Of a DNA stretch of 64,000 nucleotides, positions 8,796 to 17,438 are shown piece after piece. A program made the position numbers and the translations under genes. Numbering within the stretch: position 1 is the first letter of the stretch; every line of letters begins with the position of its first letter. Origin of the DNA: Pseudomonadota bacterium (GTDB taxonomy: Bacteria > Pseudomonadota > Alphaproteobacteria > Sphingomonadales > Sphingomonadaceae); NCBI GenBank assembly GCA_023400405.1, contig JAEXFD010000040.1, positions 57,784 to 121,783 of the forward strand. The letters run 5' to 3'. The notes under the pieces are model-generated. The model did no database searches and was not told the DNA's origin. It saw nothing but the letters and a program-made list of their open reading frames with translations.

Positions 8796-9473
8796 ATGCG
8801 TATTTCCTATCTGTCGATGATTGCCGGTTCTGCGATGGCGTTGGCGGCAACGCCTGCGGCCGCGCAGCAACAGGCGGAACCGACGGTCGAGGGCTATCTC
8901 TGCACCTTTGCAGGGAAATGCGGCAACGTGCCCGAGGCCGACCAGCCGACGCGGACCGCGCCGGCGACCAAGGGGTTCCGAATCGCCCGCCCGGGCGCTG
9001 CGCCGGCCGAGAGGCCGGCGGTCCGCGCCAGTGCGAGTGCCTATGTGGCGCCGCGGGCGACGCGCTCGAATGCCGTCGCGGCGCGGCATCCCGCCACACG
9101 ACCGAGCTATGCGCCGGCGTCGCGCGTATCAGATGGGCCGCGGGCCGACCTGATGATCGGGTTCGAGCTCAATTCGGCGCGGCTGACCGGCGACGGCATG
9201 GCCAAGGCGCGAATCTTCGCCCGGTCGCTGATGATGCCGGAACTGCGCGACAAGCGCTTCCTGATCGAAGGACACACCGATTCGATCGGCGGGGTTCCGT
9301 TCAACATGGAGCTGTCGAAGCGCCGGGCCGAGGCGGTGGCCGCCTATCTGTCGAGCCAGGGCGTCGAGCGCAGCCGCGTCGAAGTTCGCGGCTTCGGACC
9401 GAGCATTCCGCTGCCCGGCAGGCGCAGCGACGATCCGCATAACCGTCGCGTTGAGGCGAGGCTGATTTCCTGA
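8796..9473 (+). CDS. OmpA-family peptidoglycan-binding protein in the T6SS locus
   Basis: A 225-residue exported protein: signal peptide at residues 1-27 ending in A-A-A-Q, a Pro/Ala-rich middle, and a C-terminal OmpA/MotB domain (about 115-225) with the G-H-T-D motif and the N-R-R-V-E-A-R ending typical of diaminopimelate binding. The ATG at 8796 has GAGGA six bases upstream and gives a proper signal peptide. In T6SS loci such proteins are thought to hold the membrane complex to the cell wall. Here it would be a separate subunit, but I cannot see the TssL gene to check whether TssL also carries an OmpA domain. Confidence 0.8.
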   Translation: MRISYLSMIAGSAMALAATPAAAQQQAEPTVEGYLCTFAGKCGNVPEADQPTRTAPATKGFRIARPGAAPAERPAVRASASAYVAPRATRSNAVAARHPATRPSYAPASRVSDGPRADLMIGFELNSARLTGDGMAKARIFARSLMMPELRDKRFLIEGHTDSIGGVPFNMELSKRRAEAVAAYLSSQGVERSRVEVRGFGPSIPLPGRRSDDPHNRRVEARLIS

Positions 9474-9507
9474 TTCCCGTCGTCGTGGCGCATTTGCTTT
9501 CGGAGGA

Positions 9508-10512
9508 GTGGGATTTGTCGGGACTGCACCGGTGTTGATGCCGATCGGCGAACTGCTCGCCCCCGTCTCGGAGGAATCTCCGGGCGGGCAGGACCTGTAT
9601 GACGATCCCGAGCGCCAGCAGATCGAACAGGCGTTCGAGGAGGATCCGACCAGTGTCGATTGGCGCGAAGTCGTCTCGCAAATCGAAGGGCAGAGCCAGC
9701 GCAGCAAAGATTTGTGGCTGGCCGTCTATCTCGCCCGCGCCGGTGCGCGGATGGGGCGGCTCGACGTGGTCGTCACCGGTTGCGAGATGCTCGCCGGCCT
9801 GCTCGAATCCTATTGGGACGTGCTGCATCCCTCGCTCGAGGAATATGGGCTGCAGGGCCGCAAGGCGCCGTGCGAATCGTTGACGCGGATCGGCACCTTC
9901 CTGGGGCCGCTCAAGCGGATTGCGTTGATCCAGCATGCCCGGCTCGGCGACTACAGCGCCGAGGATCTCGAGCGGTTCGAAGCGGAAGGGGAGGGCGCCG
10001 ACGGGTTCGGCATGTTCCGCCACGCCGTCGGCGAGATGCCGGGCGAGGCGCTGAGCGAAACCATGGCGGCGCTGCGCTCGATGCGATCGGCGATCGAGCG
10101 CGCCGACCAGGCGCTGATGGCCAACGCCGAAGGCGATACCGGCACCGATTTCAAGCCGACCTATCAGACGATCGACAATATGCTGCGATGGATCGCGCCG
10201 TACGTGTCGATTCCGGAAGAAGCGATCGAGCCGGCGAACGATGACGGCGCCGAAACGACGCCGGGAAAGCCGACGTCGGCAAGTGCCGGCCGTATCGAAT
10301 CGCGCGAGGACGTGGCCCGGGCGCTCGATGCGATCATGGAATATTATTCGCGCAGGGAACCAGCGAGCCCGATACCCGTTGCACTGCGTCGAGTACGGGG
10401 GTGGATTGCCATGGATTTCCTCTCAATCCTTCGAGACATCGCACCGGGCGGCATGGCCGAGGCCGGTTCGGTGCTGCTCGCGCGTCCGGAGGAGGAAAGT
10501 TCCGGCTACTGA
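9508..10512 (+). CDS. tssA: T6SS assembly protein TssA
   Basis: A protein of up to 334 residues with the ImpA N-terminal domain that defines TssA: L-L-A-P-V-S-E-E-S-P-G-G (about residues 15-26) and the conserved W-R-E-V region near 52. TssA primes baseplate and tail assembly and caps the growing sheath. The start is uncertain: GTG at 9508 has the strong GGAGG directly touching it, while GTG 9532 and ATG 9538 give the usual TssA N-terminus but lack a well-placed ribosome site. It is transcribed with tssB. Confidence 0.85.
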   Translation: MGFVGTAPVLMPIGELLAPVSEESPGGQDLYDDPERQQIEQAFEEDPTSVDWREVVSQIEGQSQRSKDLWLAVYLARAGARMGRLDVVVTGCEMLAGLLESYWDVLHPSLEEYGLQGRKAPCESLTRIGTFLGPLKRIALIQHARLGDYSAEDLERFEAEGEGADGFGMFRHAVGEMPGEALSETMAALRSMRSAIERADQALMANAEGDTGTDFKPTYQTIDNMLRWIAPYVSIPEEAIEPANDDGAETTPGKPTSASAGRIESREDVARALDAIMEYYSRREPASPIPVALRRVRGWIAMDFLSILRDIAPGGMAEAGSVLLARPEEESSGY

Positions 10513-10588
10513 AATCGATCCCCAGCTCTGATCTTTGGCCTCTGATTTTGGACAGAATGCCCGAACCGGGCGACGAAAGGCGGTTCCG

Positions 10589-11128
10589 ATGGTTGCGAAG
10601 AGTGGACAGCGTTTCATCAAGGAGAACCGGGCGCCGCGCGTCCATATCGAGTACGAGGTCGAGACCTACGGCTCGCGGCAGAAGATCGAGCTGCCCTTCG
10701 TGATGGGCGTGCTTTCCGATCTCTCCGGCAAGAGCCATGTCGAGAAGAAGGACCTGTCGAAGCGCGACTTCGTCGAGTTCGACATGGACAATTTCGACGA
10801 GCGGATGGAAGCGATCGCGCCGCGCGCGGCCTTCACGGTCCAGAACACGCTGACCGGTGACGGCAAGCTGGGCGTCGACCTCACCTTCAAGACGATCAAC
10901 GACTTCACCCCGGGCGAGATCGTCAAGAACGTGCCCGCGCTCGCGCAGCTGCTCGAGGCGCGGCAGCAGCTGCAGGATCTCCTCATCTACATGGACGGCA
11001 AGGAAGGCGCGCAGGACCTGCTCGAAAAGGTCCTCAAGGATCCGGCCTTGCTCTCGGCGCTCAGCTCCGCGCGCGCGGCGAGCAACGAGACCGCGGCGGC
11101 CGAGACCGGCCCCGCCGAGCAGGCTTGA
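10589..11128 (+). CDS. tssB: T6SS contractile sheath small subunit TssB (VipA)
   Basis: A 179-residue TssB. The family core R-V-H-I-E-Y-E-V-E-T-Y-G (about 17-28) and the I-E-L-P-F-V-M-G-V-L-S-D-L-S-G segment (about 32-46) are present, as is the F-x-P-G-E-I region. I chose the ATG at 10589 with GAAAGG about eight bases upstream; a TTG 54 bases earlier would add a non-conserved tail. TssB pairs with TssC to build the cytosolic contractile sheath. The gene is followed closely by tssC. Confidence 0.93.
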   Translation: MVAKSGQRFIKENRAPRVHIEYEVETYGSRQKIELPFVMGVLSDLSGKSHVEKKDLSKRDFVEFDMDNFDERMEAIAPRAAFTVQNTLTGDGKLGVDLTFKTINDFTPGEIVKNVPALAQLLEARQQLQDLLIYMDGKEGAQDLLEKVLKDPALLSALSSARAASNETAAAETGPAEQA

Positions 11129-11145
11129 AAGGGAAGATAGGCGTT

Positions 11146-12633
11146 ATGGCGCAAGAGGCACTTCAGGAGCAGGGGCAGCCCCAGGCCGAGGCCCTGCAGT
11201 TCGACGAATTTTCGACGCTCCTCCAGAAGGAGTTCAAGCCGGCCGACGACATCCGCAAGAACCGGATCGAGGTGGCGGTGCAGACGCTGGCGCAGCAGGC
11301 GCTGCAGGATGCGGCGATCATCGGCGACGACGTCTATGCGACCGTCGATGCGATGCGCGCGGCGATCGACCGCAAGCTCACCGAGCAGGTGAACGAGATC
11401 ATCCACCAGGAGGAGTTCCAGGCGCTCGAGAGCGCGTGGCGCGGCCTCCACTACATGGTGATGAACACCTCGACCGGAAAGGACATGAAGATCCGGGTCA
11501 TGAACATCTCGAAGGAGGAATGTCGCAAGATGTTCCGCCAGTATCGGGATGCGGCCTGGGATCAGAGCCCGCTGTTCAAGAAGGTCTATGAAAGCGAGTT
11601 CGGCCAGCTGGGCGGCCAGCCCTATGGCGCGTTCGTCTGCGACTATTATTTCGATCACACCGCGCCGAACCTCGAAGTGATGAAGGGCCTGGCCAAGATC
11701 GGTGCGGCGGCGCATGCGCCGTTCATCGCCGCGGCGGCGCCGCCGCTGTTCGGCATGGAGAGCTGGACCGAGCTCGCCAATCCGCGCGACCTGGGCAAGC
11801 TGTTCGACGCGCAGGAATATATGGCCTGGCGCTCGTTCCGGAACTCGGAAGACAGCCGCTACATGGCGCTGACCATGCCGCGCTTCCTCGGCCGCCCGGT
11901 TTACGGCGCGAAGACCGAGCCGGTCGATGAATTCGATTTCGAGGAAGAGACCGAAGGCGCGCACGACCAGCATCTGTGGCTCAACGCCGCCTATGCGATG
12001 GGCACCCGGATCACCGAGGCTTTCAACACCTATGGCTGGTGCACGCGCATCCGCGGCGTCGAATCGGGCGGCACGGTCGAGGACCTGCCGACCGCGACCT
12101 TCCCGACCGACGAAGGTGGCATCGACATGAAGTGCCCAACCGAGATCGCGATCTCGGACCGGCGTGAGGCGGAGCTTTCGGCCGCGGGCATGCTCGCGCT
12201 GATTCACCGCAAGAACACCGACCAGGCGACCTTCATCGGCGCGCAGACGCTGCACCGGCCGAAGAATTACGAGAATGTCGATGCGACGGCGAACGCGAAC
12301 CTGTCGGCGCGCTTGCCGTACATCTTCGCCAGCTGCCGCTTCGCGCATTACCTGAAGTGCATGGTGCGCGACTGGGTCGGCGGCAATCGCGAGGCCGACC
12401 AGCTCCAGCGCGACCTGCACAATTGGGTGCTGCAATATGTCGATGGCGCGCCGAACTCGTCGAGCGAGGAGACCAAGGCGCGCCTGCCGCTGAAGGACGC
12501 CAAGATCGAAGTCACGCCGGACGAGGAGAACCCTGGTTACTACAAGGGTAAGTTCATGTTCGTACCCCACTATCAGCTGGAAGGAATGGACATCGCGCTG
12601 AGCATGGTTTCACGCCTGCCACGGTCTGTCTGA
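11146..12633 (+). CDS. tssC: T6SS contractile sheath large subunit TssC (VipB)
   Basis: A 495-residue TssC, the usual length. Recognisable family blocks include E-F-Q-A-L-E-S-A-W-R-G-L (about residues 90-101), the G-D-Y-x-F region and the C-terminal half ending in S-R-L-P-R. The ATG at 11146 gives the expected N-terminus; an in-frame TTG inside the tssB stop region is an alternative. TssB and TssC interlock into the sheath that contracts to drive the Hcp tube and VgrG spike out of the cell and that ClpV later takes apart. Confidence 0.95.
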   Translation: MAQEALQEQGQPQAEALQFDEFSTLLQKEFKPADDIRKNRIEVAVQTLAQQALQDAAIIGDDVYATVDAMRAAIDRKLTEQVNEIIHQEEFQALESAWRGLHYMVMNTSTGKDMKIRVMNISKEECRKMFRQYRDAAWDQSPLFKKVYESEFGQLGGQPYGAFVCDYYFDHTAPNLEVMKGLAKIGAAAHAPFIAAAAPPLFGMESWTELANPRDLGKLFDAQEYMAWRSFRNSEDSRYMALTMPRFLGRPVYGAKTEPVDEFDFEEETEGAHDQHLWLNAAYAMGTRITEAFNTYGWCTRIRGVESGGTVEDLPTATFPTDEGGIDMKCPTEIAISDRREAELSAAGMLALIHRKNTDQATFIGAQTLHRPKNYENVDATANANLSARLPYIFASCRFAHYLKCMVRDWVGGNREADQLQRDLHNWVLQYVDGAPNSSSEETKARLPLKDAKIEVTPDEENPGYYKGKFMFVPHYQLEGMDIALSMVSRLPRSV

Positions 12634-12645
12634 ACTTTGGCTCGA

Positions 12646-12665
12646 TTCAACGCTGTAGCGTTGAA
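12646..12665 (+). promoter_or_regulatory. Perfect hairpin between tssC and hcp
   Basis: Two 8-base arms (TTCAACGC and GCGTTGAA) flank a 4-base loop, 13 bases after the tssC stop. There is no T-run, so it is not a standard intrinsic terminator. Possible roles are a 3' stabiliser for the upstream mRNA, an RNase processing point that lets hcp accumulate separately, or an operator. Confidence 0.6.
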
Positions 12666-12734
12666 CTGAAGCATTACTGCAATAGTCCAAGTTAAAAGTT
12701 ATCACGCAATTCCGCGTACTTATGGAGGTAGGTG

Positions 12735-13229
12735 ATGGCAGTTGATTTGTTCCTGAAGATCGACGGGATCGAAGGCGAGAGCCAGAAGAAGGGTCATGAG
12801 AAGGAGATCGACATCGTGTCGTTCAACTTCGGGGCGGCTCAGCACGGCTCGTTCCACACCGGCGGCGCGGGCGGCGGCTCGGGCAAGGCCGAGATCCGCG
12901 ACATCGCGATCGTGAAGGAAGTCGACAAGTCTTCGCCGAAGCTGTTCAGCGCCTGCGCTTCGGGCAAGCACATCAAGGAAATCATCATCTACTCGCAAAA
13001 GGCGGGCGATGATCAGCAGCCGCTGACCTATTACAAGATCAAGCTCGAGGACGTGATCGTCTCCTCGGTCGACAACCAGGGCGCGAGCCATGGCGACGCG
13101 ATCATGGAATCGATCGTGTTCAACACTGCCAAGGTGACCTTCGACTACCAGCCGCAGAGCCGCTCGGGCAGCAAGGAAGGCGGCGTGGTTACGGCGAGCT
13201 ACGACATCCGGCAGAACGTCGCCGCCTGA
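12735..13229 (+). CDS. hcp: T6SS tube protein Hcp (TssD)
   Basis: A 164-residue Hcp with the family opening F-L-K-I-D-G-I-E-G-E-S (about 5-15) and the S-F-N-F-G region near 30. Hexamers of Hcp stack to form the inner tube and also act as a chaperone and receptor for small effectors. Start: GGAGGT lies five bases before the ATG at 12735, one of the best ribosome sites in the locus, as expected for an abundant protein. A 101-base gap with a hairpin separates it from tssC, suggesting separate expression control. Confidence 0.96.
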   Translation: MAVDLFLKIDGIEGESQKKGHEKEIDIVSFNFGAAQHGSFHTGGAGGGSGKAEIRDIAIVKEVDKSSPKLFSACASGKHIKEIIIYSQKAGDDQQPLTYYKIKLEDVIVSSVDNQGASHGDAIMESIVFNTAKVTFDYQPQSRSGSKEGGVVTASYDIRQNVAA

Positions 13230-13249
13230 GCCTGAAGGGTTCAGCGACG

Positions 13250-14035
13250 ATGTCGGATGCCGACACACTGCTTCGTTCCGGCGATCTCGACGGTGCGCGC
13301 TCCGCGCTCGTCGAGACCGTCCGGGCGGAGCCCGCCAATCAGCAGGCGCGGATGTTCCTGTTCCAGCTGCTCGCTGCGGCGGGGGAGTGGGACAAGGCGC
13401 GCCGCCAGCTCGACACGCTCGCCCAGCTTTCGGGTGAAGCACAGATGCTGGCCGTGGCCTATGGCCAGGCGATCGACGCCGAGCGCGAGCGCGCGGCCGT
13501 GTTCGCCGGCACCGCGCGGGCCCGGCAGCATGTCGCGAGCGGCTGGCTCGAAGGCGTGATCGATGCGCTCGAACATTTCGGCCAGGGCCGGATCGAGCAG
13601 GGCGAGGCGGCGCGCGATGCTGCATTCGACGCTGCCCCCGATATGCCCGGCCGCTTCAACGACGTCGAGTTCGACTGGATCGCGGATGCGGATTCGCGCT
13701 TCGGCCCCAGTTTCGAGGCGATCATCGGCGGCCGCTATGGCCTCCAGGGCTTTGACCAGGTGACGAGCATCACCAGCGAGGGCCCGCGCGACCTGCGCGA
13801 CCTGATCTGGTATCCGGTGCAGATCGCCTTCCGATCGGGCCAGTCGGTCGCGGCATTCCTGCCCGCGCGTTATCCGGGTTCGGAATCGGCGAGCGACGTG
13901 AGCGAACGGCTCGGCCGCGCGACGTCGTGGAGCGATACCGAGTGGGGCCAAGCTGGTTCTGGTCAAAGGCTTTGGACATTGTCCGACGGCGGGGATCATG
14001 CGCTGCTCTCGCTGCGCGCGCTGAGCTTCGGCTGA
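13250..14035 (+). CDS. tagJ: T6SS accessory protein TagJ (ImpE/SciE family)
   Basis: A 261-residue protein with TPR-like N-terminal helices (about 1-70; L-L-R-S-G-D-L-D-G-A-R opening) and the ImpE-type C-terminal domain containing F-D-W-I-A-D-A-D-S-R-F-G-P near 140-152. TagJ homologues bind TssB and modulate ClpV recognition of the sheath. Position between hcp and tssE is the usual one. It has no signal peptide and should be cytosolic. The function here is inferred from the family. Confidence 0.85.
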   Translation: MSDADTLLRSGDLDGARSALVETVRAEPANQQARMFLFQLLAAAGEWDKARRQLDTLAQLSGEAQMLAVAYGQAIDAERERAAVFAGTARARQHVASGWLEGVIDALEHFGQGRIEQGEAARDAAFDAAPDMPGRFNDVEFDWIADADSRFGPSFEAIIGGRYGLQGFDQVTSITSEGPRDLRDLIWYPVQIAFRSGQSVAAFLPARYPGSESASDVSERLGRATSWSDTEWGQAGSGQRLWTLSDGGDHALLSLRALSFG

Positions 14036-14040
14036 GCGCC

Positions 14041-14574
14041 ATGGCCGTCCGCCAGCGCCTCACGCCCACCTTGTTCGACAAGCTGGTCGCCGATCTCGAC
14101 ATTTCGGGCCTGCGCGACATCGAATCCGAGACGCCGCAGGTCGCCCGCGAGAAGTTCCGCCACTATGCCGTGCCCAAGCTCGATCGCTTCAACGAAGCGG
14201 CGCTGCGGGCGACGATCCGGCGCGAGCTGGCCTGGCTGCTCAACACGACCAATATCGAGGCGTTGCACCACCTCGAACCCTATCCGCACGTCCAGAACTC
14301 GGTGGTCAATTATGGGCTGAGCGACCTGGCCGGCAAGTCGCTGACCCGGCGGATGATCCTCCAGCGCGCGCGGGAAATCCGCAAGGCGATCCGCCGCTTC
14401 GAGCCACGGCTCGCCGATCAGTCGCTCACCGTCGATCCGGCCGACAATCCCGATCGGCCCAACACGATCACCTTCGTGATCCGCGGCGACATCACTGCGG
14501 CAGCACACGCCATGCCGGTCAAGTTCCGCACCGAGGTCGATCCCGAGACCGTCGCGGTCGACGTCACGGAGTAG
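14041..14574 (+). CDS. tssE: T6SS baseplate protein TssE (gp25-like)
   Basis: A 177-residue protein with a gp25/GPW baseplate domain. The conserved R-R-E-L-A-W-L-L-N-T segment (about residues 60-69) and N-Y-G-L-x-D region (about 91-96) are both present. TssE belongs to the baseplate wedge together with TssF, TssG and TssK. The ATG at 14041 lies six bases after the tagJ stop. Confidence 0.93.
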   Translation: MAVRQRLTPTLFDKLVADLDISGLRDIESETPQVAREKFRHYAVPKLDRFNEAALRATIRRELAWLLNTTNIEALHHLEPYPHVQNSVVNYGLSDLAGKSLTRRMILQRAREIRKAIRRFEPRLADQSLTVDPADNPDRPNTITFVIRGDITAAAHAMPVKFRTEVDPETVAVDVTE

Positions 14575-14580
14575 CGCGCC

Positions 14581-16443
14581 ATGGATCCGCGCCTCCTGCG
14601 CCATTACAATGACGAGCTGGCCTATTTGCGCGAAGCGGCGCGCGAATTCGGTGAGGAGCATGAGGAAGTCGCCGGGCGGCTCGGCCTCAAGACGCCGACC
14701 GATCCCGATCCCTATGTCGAACGATTGCTCGAGGGCGTCGCGTTCCTGGGAGCACGCGTCCAGCTCAAGCTCGCCGACCAATATCCCGAATTCACGTCGC
14801 ACCTGCTCCATGCGATCCAGCCGCATTACCTGGCGCCGATGCCCTCGATCTGCGTCGCCGGCTTCGATCCCAAGGAAGGCGACCAGGTGCTGCTCAAGGG
14901 GCACAAGGTCCCGCACGGCACGCAGCTGACTGCCTTTGCCGGCGACCAGGACAATGCGCCGGTGATCTTCCGCACCGGGCACGAAGTGACGCTGTGGCCG
15001 CTGAAGCTCGCCGAGGCCGAGTATTTCTCGACCCGGGCGGCGGTGGCACCCTATGCCGCGGCGGCCAATGTGCGGGCAGAGGCGGGGCTGCGGCTGCGCT
15101 TCGTCGCGACGCCGGGGGCGGAGCTGCCCAAGGTGCCGGTCAAGGAGCTGCCGCTCTATCTGCATGGGGCGGAGGCGGTGCCCTATGAGCTTTATCGCCA
15201 GCTGATCGGCGAGACGCTCGCGGTGCTCGGCCGCTCGGCTGACGCGACGCCGAACGCGCCCTGGCTGTCGCTGCCCAAGCCCGAGCAAGTGGGATTCGCC
15301 GACGAAGAGGCGCTGTTGCCGGCGGACCAGCGCGCGTTTCGCGGCTATCGCCTGCTCTCCGAATATTTCGCCTGCCCCGAACGCTTCCTGTTCGCCAAGC
15401 TCAGGGATCTCGACCGCGCCTTCAAGCAGAGCCCGCGCGCCTGCGACGTGGTGCTGCTGTTCGGCCGCTCCTCGCCGGCGCTGGCGCGCGCGGTGGATGC
15501 CAGCAATTTCAAGCTGTTCGCGACGCCGGCGATCAATTTGTTCGAAAAGCAGCTCGATCGCGTTCAGGTACGCCCGCACGACCATGAGCTGCACGTCATT
15601 CCCGATCGCACCAAGCGCTATGATTTTGAGGTGTTCCGGCTCACCGAGGTCAAGGCCTATGCCCGCGACAATGTCGATGCGCGGACGGTGGCCCCGCTCT
15701 ATGCCTTCGGGGCGCTGCTCTATGATTGGCGCGAGGCCCTGTTCTATTCGACCCAGCTGCGCCCGCGCCGGCTTTCGACCCGCGAGCAGCGGCTGCGCCG
15801 TCGCAGCGAATATGTCGGCACCGAGACCTGGATCAGCCTGACCTCGCCCGGCGACGCCGCGCGGCTGGACGACGTGCACGAGCTGGCCGTGCGCGCGCTG
15901 GTCACCAATCGCGAACTGCCCGAACTGCTCACCTTCCGCGGCGACCGGCACTTCACTGTGTCGGGCGTGCCCGCGCGCGCCGTCACGGTACTGCGCGCGC
16001 CGACGCGGCCGCGGCCCCCGCTGGGGCTGGGTGATGCCGCCTGGCGGGTGATCGCCCACCTCACGCCCAATTACGTGACGCTGGCGCCCGAGGATCATGA
16101 CGACCCCTCGGCCCTGCGCGACCATCTCGCGCTCTATGGGCGGCAGGACGATGCCGCGCTGCGCCGGCAGATCGACGGCGTGCTGGCGATCCGATCGTCC
16201 AAGGTCATGCGCCGCGTCCCGGGGCTCGACCGGATGGCGCTCGCCCGCGGCCACAAGATCCGCATCAAGCTTGACGATGCCGCCTTCGACAAAGGCGGCA
16301 TGTTCCTGTTCACCGCCGTGCTCGAACGCTTCCTGGCCGAATTCGCCAGCATCAATGCGTTCACCGAGTGCAGCTTCTTCAGCCCGAACGAGGGAGAGAT
16401 CGCGCAATGGCCGCCGAGGATGGGGCGCCAGCACAACATCTGA
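14581..16443 (+). CDS. tssF: T6SS baseplate protein TssF
   Basis: A 620-residue TssF (VasA/ImpG family), normal length. It begins with the family signature Y-N-D-E-L-x-Y-L-R-E-A-A-x-E-F and contains D-P-x-V-E-R-L-L-E-G-V-A-F-L (about 41-54). TssF forms the wedge core with TssG around the VgrG hub. Its 3' end overlaps the tssG start by 37 bases, indicating coupled translation. Confidence 0.94.
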   Translation: MDPRLLRHYNDELAYLREAAREFGEEHEEVAGRLGLKTPTDPDPYVERLLEGVAFLGARVQLKLADQYPEFTSHLLHAIQPHYLAPMPSICVAGFDPKEGDQVLLKGHKVPHGTQLTAFAGDQDNAPVIFRTGHEVTLWPLKLAEAEYFSTRAAVAPYAAAANVRAEAGLRLRFVATPGAELPKVPVKELPLYLHGAEAVPYELYRQLIGETLAVLGRSADATPNAPWLSLPKPEQVGFADEEALLPADQRAFRGYRLLSEYFACPERFLFAKLRDLDRAFKQSPRACDVVLLFGRSSPALARAVDASNFKLFATPAINLFEKQLDRVQVRPHDHELHVIPDRTKRYDFEVFRLTEVKAYARDNVDARTVAPLYAFGALLYDWREALFYSTQLRPRRLSTREQRLRRRSEYVGTETWISLTSPGDAARLDDVHELAVRALVTNRELPELLTFRGDRHFTVSGVPARAVTVLRAPTRPRPPLGLGDAAWRVIAHLTPNYVTLAPEDHDDPSALRDHLALYGRQDDAALRRQIDGVLAIRSSKVMRRVPGLDRMALARGHKIRIKLDDAAFDKGGMFLFTAVLERFLAEFASINAFTECSFFSPNEGEIAQWPPRMGRQHNI

Positions 16444-17438
16444 GCTTCCTGGCCCGTGTCGGCACGCAGGCCCGCAAGTTCGGAATGTTCCCCGCGGTGC
16501 GCGGGGCGGAGGCGCGTGCCCCCCATCTGCCGCGCGTCGGCCGCGCGCGCCGCCCCGCGCAGAGCATCGTCGACTTGGCCCAAGTGCCCGCGATGCACTT
16601 CCCGGCGCCGACGCTCCATTCGGCCGAACCGCGGGGCGAGCGCATCCAGCTCAACGGCTATTGGCTGGGGCTTACCGGCCCCAACGGTCCGCTGCCGATC
16701 CACCTCACCGAATTCGCCAGCTTCGAGCATCGCTATGCCAAGCGGCGGCCGTTTGGGCGCTGGCTCGATGTGCTCGCCAATCGGATGCTGCAATTCTTCT
16801 ACCGCGCCTGGGCGGAGTCGCAGCCGGTGGCGCATGCCGATCGGCCTGCGGACGACCGCTTCGCCGACTATCTCGCGGCGCTGTCCGGCGCGACCGAAGG
16901 CGTGTCCGACAAGGCGCAGTTCACCGCGCGGGCGCGGGTCCATTATGCCGCGCTGTTCGCGTCTCGGCGCAGCGCGATCGGGATCGAGGATGCGCTCGGC
17001 CATCTGCTCGGCCAGCCGGTAACCGTGATCGAATATCGCCCGCAGTGGCGCGAGATCCCGCGCGAGGACCGCAGCCGCCTGGGCCGCAGCTTCGCCACCC
17101 TAGGTGGCGACCTGGTGCTGGGCGAGCGCATCCGCATGGCCTCGGACGCGTTCAGCGTCGTGATTGGCGCGCGTTCCTTCGCCGAGTTCGAGAAGCTCCT
17201 GCCTTCGGGGCCGCGCTTCGCGATCGCGTCCGAAGCACTCGATGCGTTCGCGCCAAGCCATCTCGAATGGGACATGCGGATCGAAATCGCCGAGCGCGAC
17301 GTTCCCGCGGCACGGCTCGACGGGCGCACCCGGCTCGGCTGGACGGGATGGGTCGGCCCGAAAAAGACCGACCGGATCAGATCGGATGCGCATTTGCGGC
17401 GGCTTCGTCCTGCCCATGCCGCACTAGGGGGAATTTGA
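16407..17438 (+). CDS. tssG: T6SS baseplate protein TssG
   Basis: A 343-residue TssG (VasB/ImpH family). The G-L-T-G-P-x-G-P-L-P motif (about 77-86) and R-x-L-G-R region of the C-terminal half are characteristic. The ATG at 16407 lies inside the tssF 3' end and has GGGAGAG about ten bases upstream. The stop overlaps the clpV start (TGATG), so tssF-tssG-clpV appear to be translated as one coupled unit. Confidence 0.93.
   Translation: MAAEDGAPAQHLSFLARVGTQARKFGMFPAVRGAEARAPHLPRVGRARRPAQSIVDLAQVPAMHFPAPTLHSAEPRGERIQLNGYWLGLTGPNGPLPIHLTEFASFEHRYAKRRPFGRWLDVLANRMLQFFYRAWAESQPVAHADRPADDRFADYLAALSGATEGVSDKAQFTARARVHYAALFASRRSAIGIEDALGHLLGQPVTVIEYRPQWREIPREDRSRLGRSFATLGGDLVLGERIRMASDAFSVVIGARSFAEFEKLLPSGPRFAIASEALDAFAPSHLEWDMRIEIAERDVPAARLDGRTRLGWTGWVGPKKTDRIRSDAHLRRLRPAHAALGGI

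Noticed and set aside
10987..12570. 527-codon open frame on the minus strand
   Set aside because: Antisense to tssB/tssC; composition typical of a GC-rich shadow frame.
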